The translations under genes were made by a program, and so were the position numbers. The notes under the pieces were generated by a model, which saw only the letters and a program-made list of their open reading frames with translations, searched no databases and was not told the origin of the DNA. Shown one piece after another: positions 1 through 6,073 of a DNA stretch of 6,837 nt. This DNA is from an uncultured Lachnospiraceae bacterium (lineage in GTDB: Bacteria; Bacillota; Clostridia; Lachnospirales; Lachnospiraceae). The first letter of the stretch is position 1. Each line of letters opens with the position of its first letter. The stretch is taken from assembly GCA_910577445.1 (NCBI GenBank), contig CAJTMZ010000011.1, positions 9,008-15,844 on the forward strand, given 5' to 3'.

Positions 1-2
1 AG

Positions 3-818
3 GTCACGTGGCTTTTGCATATACTGAATATAGCCTTTTCCTATCCCGACGCGGCCTATGTGAGGGTGCGGCTGTTTTTCTTCACCGTTTTCAGGACAGG
101 GAAACCGCCAAAACCGGATTCGGATAAGAAAAAGAAAAAAGGCGGCAAGGAACAATCAAAGCAGCCGGAAGAGAAAAAACAGACGGTTCGGGAAAACGAA
201 CAGGCGCCGGAGAAAGAGACGGGAGAAAAACAGACGGATGCGGAAACGGAACAAAAGCCGGCGCAGACGCTGACGGATAAGGAAAAGGAACAAAATCAGA
301 CACTGACGGACGAAGAATCCTGCGCAGACGCAAAAGAGGACAAAAAATCTTTCCTGAATAAATTTGTAGAATTTTTCAGAAAACTTTTTGACATGCTTCG
401 AAATATCAGGTACACAATCGCCGGAATTTATGATAAAATAAAACAAGTTGTAAATAATATCCAGTATTACATCAACATTATAAAGAGCGATACTTTTGTC
501 AGGGCCTTTGGCGTATGCTCAAAACAGGCGCTTTCCCTGCTAAAAAGCATCGGACCAAGAAAGGTTACCGGCAGTCTTGTGATAGGAACCGGGGCCCCGG
601 CCGGCACCGGACAGGTTATGGCTGCTTATGGTATTTTGTACCCTCTTATTGGGGACCATATAGCGGTAACGCCTGATTTTGAACGGCAGATTGTGGAGGG
701 CGACCTCCTAATCAAAGGGAAAATAACAGTTTTCAGGGCTGTAAAGACGGCATGGATTATTTACTTTAACAGGGATTTGCGACGTTTGATTCAATTATTT
801 AAAAGGGAGGCAGCTTAA
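3..818 (+). CDS. DUF2953 (YtfI-like) protein, 5' end outside window
   Basis: This frame is open from the window's left edge (first full codon at position 3), so the gene starts upstream; a TTG at 15 is only an internal Leu codon. The visible 271 residues match the DUF2953 pattern. An N-terminal strand (VTWLLH, then VRVRLFFFTVF) comes first. A long Lys/Glu/Gln-rich insert follows (about 99-350). The conserved C-terminal block has GTGAPAGTGQ (from 585), TPDFERQIVEGDL (from 669) and KGKITVFRAV. The family has an N-terminal membrane segment, which would lie upstream of this window; its biochemical function is unknown. The stop codon abuts the gerW start codon without a gap, so the two are co-transcribed and probably translationally coupled, as with ytfI-ytfJ in Bacillus. 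The charged insert is low complexity and probably disordered. Family assignment is from recognition of the pattern; a sporulation role is inferred only from the neighbour. Confidence 0.85.
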   Translation, partial: VTWLLHILNIAFSYPDAAYVRVRLFFFTVFRTGKPPKPDSDKKKKKGGKEQSKQPEEKKQTVRENEQAPEKETGEKQTDAETEQKPAQTLTDKEKEQNQTLTDEESCADAKEDKKSFLNKFVEFFRKLFDMLRNIRYTIAGIYDKIKQVVNNIQYYINIIKSDTFVRAFGVCSKQALSLLKSIGPRKVTGSLVIGTGAPAGTGQVMAAYGILYPLIGDHIAVTPDFERQIVEGDLLIKGKITVFRAVKTAWIIYFNRDLRRLIQLFKREAA

Positions 819-1214
819 ATGGCAGAGAATAACTTTTCGGGAGTAATCGATTCGCTGATGAAGGGAATGAACGCGGTTCTTTCCACCAAAACCGTGGTGG
901 GAGAGGCCACCAAAATCGGGGATACCATTATTTTACCCCTTGTGGACGTCAACTTCGGCGTGGGAGCGGGCGCAAACGCCGGGGATAAGAAAAACGGCGG
1001 AGGCGGCGGATTTTTCGGAAAACTTACGCCCAGCGCGGTTCTGGTAATCAAGAACGGAAGCACCAAGCTTGTGAACATCAAAAATCAGGATACCATCACC
1101 AAAGTGCTTGACTTGGTTCCCGATATTGTGGATAAGTTTACGGCGCCCAAGGAGGAAATGATTGACGACGACGCGGCGGTGGATATTGCGTTTCCGGAAG
1201 AAAAAAGCGAATAG
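819..1214 (+). CDS. ytfJ: GerW/YtfJ family sporulation protein
   Basis: This 131-residue protein belongs to the GerW (YtfJ) family, found in endospore formers. In Bacillus subtilis the protein is made in the forespore and is needed for normal spore germination; its molecular activity is not established. The family signature is visible: VGEATKIGDTIILPL (27-41), VNFGVGAGA (44-52), a glycine run at 60-64, then KLTPSAVLVIKNG (68-80) and a helical VLDLVPDIVDKF (97-108). There is no signal peptide or membrane segment. The tail (111-131) is acidic and likely disordered. The start is fixed by AGGGAGG at 804-810, eight bases before the ATG, which directly follows the TAA of the DUF2953 gene. The length is normal for the family. 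Its presence is the best evidence that the organism makes endospores. The promoter would be upstream of the window. Confidence 0.92.
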   Translation: MAENNFSGVIDSLMKGMNAVLSTKTVVGEATKIGDTIILPLVDVNFGVGAGANAGDKKNGGGGGFFGKLTPSAVLVIKNGSTKLVNIKNQDTITKVLDLVPDIVDKFTAPKEEMIDDDAAVDIAFPEEKSE

Positions 1215-1270
1215 CCGACGGTGGGAATATTTTAAGGATAAGTGCATAAGATAAAGTAAGAAGCATAAGC

Positions 1271-1276
1271 AGGTGG
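1271..1276 (+). promoter_or_regulatory. RBS AGGTGG that decides the start of the small membrane ORF
   Basis: AGGTGG lies six bases before GTG 1283 but touches ATG 1277. The spacing therefore favours the GTG as initiator, giving a product two residues shorter than the ATG would. Confidence 0.5.
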
Positions 1277-1282
1277 ATGCCC

Positions 1283-1420
1283 GTGAGGAAATTGATTGGA
1301 TTTGTCGCATTTTGGATTGCGGTGGGGATGCTGCTTATGCTTTTTCTTGCCCATCATTACCTGATTGCGCTTATTATCATAGCGCTTCTTTTGCTGGTGG
1401 GGTATAACTGCTGTATGTAA
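1283..1420 (+). CDS. Small hydrophobic membrane protein with C-terminal Cys-Cys
   Basis: This short ORF encodes 45 residues from GTG 1283 (47 from ATG 1277). The product begins MRKLIGFVAFWIAVG and then has two hydrophobic stretches separated by a short AHHY turn. It ends LLLLVGYNCCM. This predicts a hairpin of two membrane helices, with the positive N-terminus and the Cys pair both probably cytoplasmic. I recognise the general style (short two-helix proteins ending GYN-C-C) from other clostridial genomes, but I know no function. It lies 68 bases after gerW on the same strand, with no terminator between them, so it may belong to the same sporulation-linked transcript. Translation is supported by AGGTGG at a suitable distance and by a hydrophobic, non-random composition. 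The main doubt is its short length. Confidence 0.65.
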   Translation: MRKLIGFVAFWIAVGMLLMLFLAHHYLIALIIIALLLLVGYNCCM

Positions 1421-1441
1421 CCTTTCCGCGTCCGCGCGCAT

Positions 1442-1468
1442 AAAAAGAACTGACCATATGGTCAGTTC
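1442..1468 (-). terminator. Intrinsic terminator of rpmB (perfect palindrome plus U5)
   Basis: Positions 1447-1468 are a perfect 22-bp palindrome with half-site GAACTGACCAT. As RNA it forms a 9-bp stem (GAACTGACC/GGTCAGTTC) with an ATAT loop. On the minus strand the stem is followed at once by five U residues (A run at 1442-1446), and it lies 13 bases past the rpmB stop. On the plus strand no U tract follows directly, so its use by the convergent gerW block is uncertain. Confidence 0.8.
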
Positions 1469-1481
1469 CCGCAGATTACTT

Positions 1482-1667
1482 TTAAGCTCTTTCAACTTTT
1501 CCGGACCTTAAACAGCGTGTACAAACATGCATCCTTTTGGAAGCTCCGTTAACGACACATTTCACTCGTTTGATGTTTGAATGCCAGATTCTGTTGGTCT
1601 TTCTATTGGAATGGCTTACATTGTTTCCGAAAAGAACACCTTTACCACAAATATCGCATTTAGCCAT
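1482..1667 (-). CDS. rpmB: 50S ribosomal protein L28
   Basis: This is L28, a small basic protein of the large ribosomal subunit, 61 residues long as expected for the short Firmicute form. It begins MAKCDICGKG and ends HVCTRCLRSGKVERA. Cysteines 4, 7, 49 and 52 make two CxxC pairs, so it is the zinc-binding (C+) paralogue rather than the cysteine-free (C-) form. The internal VSHSNRKTNRIW (17-28) is the usual RNA-binding segment. The start is ATG at 1665-1667, with AGGAGGT at 1674-1680 six bases upstream. An in-frame extension to 1745 runs through AT-rich promoter DNA and is not credible. The gene is monocistronic, divergent from yloU as in Bacillus, with its own promoter and terminator. The zinc sites suggest that a zinc-free paralogue, if present, would be elsewhere in the genome. 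Confidence 0.98.
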   Translation of the reverse strand: MAKCDICGKGVLFGNNVSHSNRKTNRIWHSNIKRVKCVVNGASKRMHVCTRCLRSGKVERA

Positions 1668-1712
1668 TGTTGCACCTCCTAACAATTCAAAAATAACGTA
1701 CACAACGATTGT

Positions 1713-1741
1713 ATGATAGCAGATATTATAATAGATTGCAA
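1713..1741 (-). promoter_or_regulatory. Probable sigma-A promoter of rpmB
   Basis: On the minus strand, TTGCAA (1736-1741) and TATCAT (1713-1718) are separated by exactly 17 bases. This places transcription start near 1706 and gives a 5' leader of about 38 bases. A second -10-like TATAAT lies at 1725-1730 on the same strand but has only a weak -35 (TTAAAT). No experimental start is available. Confidence 0.55.
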
Positions 1742-1802
1742 GCAAAAATTTAATAATTTGAACTTAATTGAAAATATTGTTTCCTTTTTTTTGTTTTACG
1801 GT

Positions 1803-1808
1803 TATAAT
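1803..1808 (+). promoter_or_regulatory. Likely -10 element for yloU-yloV
   Basis: A consensus TATAAT sits 35 bases before the yloU start codon in AT-rich DNA. The -35 is poor. TTGTTT at 1777-1782 would leave a 20-base spacer, and the best 16-17-base alternative (around 1780-1786) matches the consensus badly. The -10 is therefore the only part I can support. Confidence 0.45.
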
Positions 1809-1843
1809 AATTTATATATGTTCAAAAAATAAGGAGGCAGCCT

Positions 1844-2218
1844 ATGAAAAATTCTTCCATGAAGGAAACATTTATGAATACTCATATGGGGAATATTGTG
1901 ATTGACAACGAAGTGATTGCCAGGTACGCGGGCAGCATTGCAATGGAATGTTTTGGTGTGGTGGGTATGGCCGGTATCAATATGAAAGACGGCCTTGTCA
2001 AGCTTCTGAAAATGGAAAGCATGACCAGAGGAATCAATGTGTCCATCCATAACAACAAGCTGACGATTAACTTTCATGTTATTGTTGCCTACGGCGTAAG
2101 CATACTTGCGGTTACCGACAACCTAATCAGCAATGTAAAATACAAGGTAGAGGAATTCACAGGAATCGAAGTTGAAAAAATAAACATCTTTGTAGAAGGT
2201 GTTAGAGTGATTGATTAA
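1844..2218 (+). CDS. yloU: Asp23/Gls24 family envelope stress response protein (YloU-like)
   Basis: This 124-residue protein has the Asp23/Gls24 domain over almost its full length. GNIVIDNEVIARYAGSIAME (16-35) forms the opening strand and helix. GVVGMAG (38-44) follows, then VSIHNNKLTINFHVIVAYGV (66-85), and it ends VEKINIFVEGVRV (110-122), the hallmark ending of the family. Asp23-type proteins sit under the membrane and respond to cell-envelope stress, but the role of this shorter yloU branch is not settled. It has no signal peptide and is cytoplasmic. The start is supported by AAGGAGG at 1831-1837, six bases before the ATG; other in-frame ATGs at codons 6, 11 and 15 lack such a site. It is the first gene of a two-gene operon with yloV, the same arrangement as beside rpmB in Bacillus, which suggests a membrane or lipid connection. 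Confidence 0.94.
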   Translation: MKNSSMKETFMNTHMGNIVIDNEVIARYAGSIAMECFGVVGMAGINMKDGLVKLLKMESMTRGINVSIHNNKLTINFHVIVAYGVSILAVTDNLISNVKYKVEEFTGIEVEKINIFVEGVRVID

Positions 2219-2230
2219 GGAGGACTTGCT

Positions 2231-3889
2231 GTGACTAATACAATCGACGCTAAGATACTTGCAAAGATGTTCTTAGCCGGAGCCAAAAATCTGGAATCCA
2301 AAAAGGAATGGATTAATGATTTAAATGTTTTTCCCGTGCCGGACGGCGATACAGGAACCAACATGACCCTGACGATTATGTCTGCCGCAAAGGATGTGGC
2401 GGCCATGGAAAATATTGATATGACATCCCTGTGCAAGGCGATTTCATCCGGTTCCCTGCGGGGCGCCAGAGGAAATTCGGGCGTTATCTTATCCCAGTTG
2501 TTCCGCGGTTTTACCAAGTCCGTCAGAAACAGCGAAAGCCTGAACATTCCGATGTTTGCCGACGCTTTTGAGAAAGCGGTGGAAACGGCCTACAAAGCGG
2601 TTATGAAGCCCAAGGAGGGGACAATCCTTACGGTTGCCAAAGGGGCCGCCACGAGGGCAAGGGAGCTTACCGACGAAGGCTGTACGGATTTCGCGGTCTT
2701 TTTTGACGAAATCATCAAATACGCGGACGAGGTTTTGGAGAGGACGCCTGAAATGCTTCCCGTATTAAAGCAGGCCGGCGTGGTGGATTCCGGCGGACAG
2801 GGTCTGATGCAGGTCTTAAAAGGCGCTTATGATGCGTTTCTCGGCAAGGAAATCGAGTTTACCGTTGAGGAGCCGGCTCCGGCGGCTGCTTCCAGAACAA
2901 ATACCGGCGCTGCGGCCGATATTGATATCAAATACGGATACTGTACGGAATTTATCATTATGCTGAGCCGTAATTTCAATATTAAACACGAGATGGATTT
3001 TAAGGATTATCTGGAATCTATCGGCGATTCCATTGTGGTGGTTGCGGATGACGACGTGGTGAAGGTGCACGTACATACCAACGACCCCGGACTTGCCATC
3101 CAGAGGGCGCTTAAGTATGGCGCGTTATCCAATTTAAAGATAGACAATATGCGTTTGGAGCATCAGGAAAAGCTGTTTAAAGCGGGACAGGCCGAAAAGG
3201 CGGCGGAAACAGAAGCGCCCATGCCCCATAAGGAGGTAGGATTCATTGCCGTTTCCGTGGGAGCCGGTATCAATGAAATCTTTACCGGGCTTGGCATTGA
3301 CCATGTGATTGAGGGCGGCCAGACCATGAACCCCAGCACAGAGGATATCCTGAACGCGGTTGAGAAAGTGAACGCGGACACGGTATTTATCCTTCCCAAC
3401 AATAAAAACATTATTTTAGCGGCCAATCAGGCGCAAATGCTTGTGAAGGACAAGAAAATCGTGGTAGTGCCCACAAAAACGATACCTCAGGGAATCACCG
3501 CGATTATCAACTATGTTCCCGACATGGCGGTGGAAGAAAACGAAGAAACCATGAAATCGGAAATCGGCAATGTGAGAACGGGCGAAGTTACCTACGCGGT
3601 CAGGGACACGGTGATTGACGACAAAGAAATCAAACAGGGCGACTTCATGGGGATTGGAGACCACGGCATCTTATCGGTAGGAAAAGATGTGACGGACGTG
3701 GCCTTTGACATGGTAAAAGAAATGATGGCCGACGATTTGGAGTTAATCAGCATTTATTACGGCGAGGACGTTACGGAGGACGCCGCCAACGCGCTTAAAG
3801 CCAGGGTGGAGGAGACTTATCCGTCCTGCGATGTGGAACTGCAGTTTGGCGGACAGCCGATTTATTACTATATCATTTCGGCAGAATAA
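2231..3889 (+). CDS. fakA: Fatty acid kinase catalytic subunit FakA (DAK2-domain, YloV)
   Basis: FakA phosphorylates a fatty acid held by a FakB (DegV-family) partner, giving acyl phosphate for PlsX/PlsY phospholipid synthesis. The 552 residues match the family's usual length. The N-terminal DhaL/DAK2 ATP domain (about 1-205) shows VFPVPDGDTGTNM (33-45) with metal-binding aspartates D38 and D40, RGARGNSGVILSQLFRGF (77-94), and VVDSGGQGLMQ (184-194). After an Ala/Pro-rich linker (about 212-228), the middle domain carries KYGYCTEF (C238) and KVHVHTNDPG (H280, H282), the cysteine and histidines tied to zinc binding and phosphotransfer in the Staphylococcus protein. The C-terminal domain (about 335-552) is DegV-like, with EGGQTMNPST and ILPNNKNI. 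The GTG start has AAGGAGG at 2217-2223, overlapping the yloU stop, which suggests translational coupling. An intrinsic terminator follows. All key residues are present, so it should be active. Confidence 0.95.
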   Translation: MTNTIDAKILAKMFLAGAKNLESKKEWINDLNVFPVPDGDTGTNMTLTIMSAAKDVAAMENIDMTSLCKAISSGSLRGARGNSGVILSQLFRGFTKSVRNSESLNIPMFADAFEKAVETAYKAVMKPKEGTILTVAKGAATRARELTDEGCTDFAVFFDEIIKYADEVLERTPEMLPVLKQAGVVDSGGQGLMQVLKGAYDAFLGKEIEFTVEEPAPAAASRTNTGAAADIDIKYGYCTEFIIMLSRNFNIKHEMDFKDYLESIGDSIVVVADDDVVKVHVHTNDPGLAIQRALKYGALSNLKIDNMRLEHQEKLFKAGQAEKAAETEAPMPHKEVGFIAVSVGAGINEIFTGLGIDHVIEGGQTMNPSTEDILNAVEKVNADTVFILPNNKNIILAANQAQMLVKDKKIVVVPTKTIPQGITAIINYVPDMAVEENEETMKSEIGNVRTGEVTYAVRDTVIDDKEIKQGDFMGIGDHGILSVGKDVTDVAFDMVKEMMADDLELISIYYGEDVTEDAANALKARVEETYPSCDVELQFGGQPIYYYIISAE

Positions 3890-3908
3890 ACGCCGGCAGA
3901 GTCTTTGG

Positions 3909-3941
3909 TACAAAAGGGACGGAGAGACCGTCCTTTTTGTA
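3909..3941 (+). terminator. Intrinsic terminator after yloU-yloV
   Basis: TACAAAAGGGACGG (3909-3922) pairs with CCGTCCTTTTTGTA (3928-3941) around an AGAGA loop. The stem is 14 bp with a single G-U pair. The GC-rich core next to TTTTT is typical of a rho-independent terminator; the matching A run on the other side could make it work in both directions. It lies 19 bases past the fakA stop and 53 bases before recG, so recG is partly or wholly separated from the yloUV transcript. Confidence 0.82.
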
Positions 3942-3982
3942 TGGAATGAAATGTAGAAAATAAAGCCATGTGTTGTGGCTAT

Positions 3983-3987
3983 GAGGA
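3983..3987 (+). promoter_or_regulatory. RBS GAGGA that decides the recG start
   Basis: GAGGA lies seven bases before ATG 3995. The upstream in-frame ATG at 3968 has no purine-rich site before it and would add nine residues not typical of RecG, so 3995 is the better start. Confidence 0.6.
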
Positions 3988-3994
3988 ATATCTG

Positions 3995-6032
3995 ATGAAA
4001 GGTCCGGAGAATATCACCAGTCTGAAAGGAATCGGGGAAAAGACGGCCAGACTCTTTAACCGGCTTGGAATATATACCACACAGGAGCTTCTTTCTTACT
4101 ATCCAAGAGGTTATGAAACTTTCGAGGCTCCCGGAAAAAACGGTAACCCTGGAGTTGTTTCTCTTAGGGGATTTCAAATGGAAAAAGGTAAACAATCTTT
4201 CTATCGGAACAGGGCTTTGCAGCGACGGGGAAAACAAAATTTCCCTTACCTATTTTAATGCGCCCTATTTAAAAAAGAGGCTCTGCGCCGGAAGCGCTTA
4301 CCTTTTCAGGGGGAAAGTAAAGACAGAAGGCGGAAAATACCATATGGACCAGCCAAAGCTCTATACCCGGGAAGAATACCGGGAAGTTCAGGGGCGTATG
4401 CTGCCATGCTATAGCCTTACGGCAGGGCTTACCAATAAAACGGTTATGAAAGCGGCGGAAAAGGCTCTTGAGAGATTTTCGGAGGAGGAGTATCTTCCGG
4501 AAGAAATTATCAGGGAATACCGCCTTGTTTCCAGGCTTCATGCAATTTCTCAGGTTCACTTTCCGAAAGATTATGAAAGCCTTATAAACGCCCGCAAGCG
4601 TCTGGTGTTCGATGAATTTTTCCTGTTTCTTCTGGCTGTCAGAAGAATGAAAGAATACAACGAAGCGCTTTCCACCGACTATCCCATGATGGAAACGGCC
4701 TGGCCCGGCCGTTTGCTGGAATCGCTCCCATACCGGTTGACAGGCGCGCAGCAGCGGGTATGGAAAGAAATTGAAACGGACCTTGTAAGCGGGAAATGCA
4801 TGAACCGTCTGGTTCAGGGTGACGTGGGCTCCGGAAAAACTATTCTGGCTTTTCTGGCTCTCCTTCTTACCGTCAGCAACGGCTGCCAGGGGGCGCTGAT
4901 GGCCCCCACCGAAATTCTGGCGGCCCAGCATTTCGAGCAGCTTTCGGAGCTTGCCGAGAAGTACTGCCTTCCCTTTAAGCCGGTGCTTCTGACAGGCTCT
5001 CTGGGCGCGGCGGCCAAAAGACAAGTATACCGGGAAATTGAAACGGGAGAGGCCAATGTGGTTATCGGAACCCACGCCCTGATACAGGAAAAGGTAAATT
5101 ACAGCCGTCTGGCGCTTGTCATCACCGACGAACAGCACCGCTTCGGCGTCCGGCAGAGGGAGATTTTGAGTGAAAAGGGCGGACGGTCCCATGTCCTTGT
5201 GATGAGCGCCACGCCCATTCCCAGAACCCTTGCCATTATCCTGTACGGAGACATGCATCTGTCCGTGGTTGACGAACTTCCGGCGGGCAGAATCCCCATC
5301 AAAAACTGCGTGGTGGGTACTTCCTACCGGAAGAAAGCCTATGAATTTATCGAAAAAGAGGTGGAAAAGGGCAATCAGGCATACGTCATCTGTCCCATGG
5401 TGGAGGCCGACGAAAACTCGGATTCCTCCATCGAAAACGTGACGGATTACGGGGAAAAGCTGCGAAACCATCTTCCCAAGTCCGTTCATGTGGAAATTCT
5501 TCACGGGAAAATGAAGCCGGCGGATAAAAAGCGGATTATGGAGGCTTTTGCCGCGGGAGACGTCCATGTACTTGTGTCAACCACCGTGATTGAAGTGGGA
5601 ATTAACGTGCCGGCCGCCACGGTGATGATGATTGAAAACGCGGAAAGGTTCGGGCTTGCCCAGCTTCACCAGCTCCGGGGACGGATTGGAAGAGGAAAAG
5701 AACAGTCCTACTGTATTTTCCTGAACGCTTCCGACAAAGAGCAGTCCATGGACAGACTGAAAATTTTAAATAAGTCCAACGACGGCTTTTATATCGCGGA
5801 GGAGGACTTAAAGCTGCGGGGGCCGGGAGATTTGTTCGGCATCCGCCAGAGCGGAGAGATGGAATTTAAGATAGCGGACATCTATCAGGACGCGGAAATC
5901 TTAAAGAAAATCAGTGTCACCGTAGACGGTATTCTGGCAAAAGACAGGGAGCTTGCGGGAGAAAAATACGCTTCCCTTAAACGGTACTTAGATGAAAATA
6001 CTGGAAATTTTATTGACTTTAGAACAATCTGA
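3995..6032 (+). CDS. recG: ATP-dependent DNA helicase RecG, split by a +1 frameshift as read
   Basis: RecG is a superfamily 2 helicase that remodels stalled replication forks and Holliday junctions. The N-terminus (ITSLKGIGEKTARLF, residues 7-21; YYPRGYETF, 35-43) is read from ATG 3995. From about 4141 the protein continues in the frame shifted by one base: VNNLSIG, SLTYFNAPYLKK and LFRGKV of the wedge domain. All motor motifs then follow. With one base removed they are Walker A GDVGSGKT (275-282, at 4818), DEQH (378-381, at 5127), SATPIPRTL (404), STTVIEVGINVP (528), QLHQLRGRIGRG (556-567) and the TRG-region LRGPGDLFGIRQSG (607-620). The span of 2038 bases is 3n+1; removing one base gives 678 residues, the normal RecG length. 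The shift most likely lies at the A6 run 4135-4140. As read, no full-length product is made. It could be a natural lesion or a base error. degV follows 41 bases downstream. Confidence 0.94.
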
Positions 6033-6073
6033 CAGTAAGATGTATTTCGTAGAAAGAAAGGATTGAGAAAATC

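Noticed and set aside
1421..1446. GC-rich CCGCGTCCGCGCGC as a second terminator stem
   Set aside because: I could not fold it into a stable hairpin with a U tract.
1668..1745. N-terminal extension of L28 on the minus strand
   Set aside because: It would run through the rpmB promoter and RBS; L28 proteins start at MAKCDICGK, and AGGAGGT is placed for the shorter form.
3968..3994. Upstream ATG for recG
   Set aside because: It has no RBS, and the extra nine residues (MCCGYEEYL) do not resemble RecG; ATG 3995 has GAGGA at a good distance.
4135..4146. Programmed -1 frameshift to make full RecG
   Set aside because: The heptamer is in the right register, but the -1 frame stops at TAA 4144-4146, and the downstream RecG frame is +1/-2.
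3743..4237. 164-codon minus-strand frame across the fakA end and recG start
   Set aside because: It crosses an intrinsic terminator and two real genes, has no RBS, and its product has no family resemblance.
5230..5442. 70-codon plus-strand frame inside recG
   Set aside because: It lies fully within the RecG helicase motifs in another frame and has no RBS or recognisable product.
4269..5567. 432-codon open frame on the minus strand
   Set aside because: It lies wholly antisense to the RecG motor domains, and its translation has no recognisable domain. It is a shadow of the GC bias of recG.
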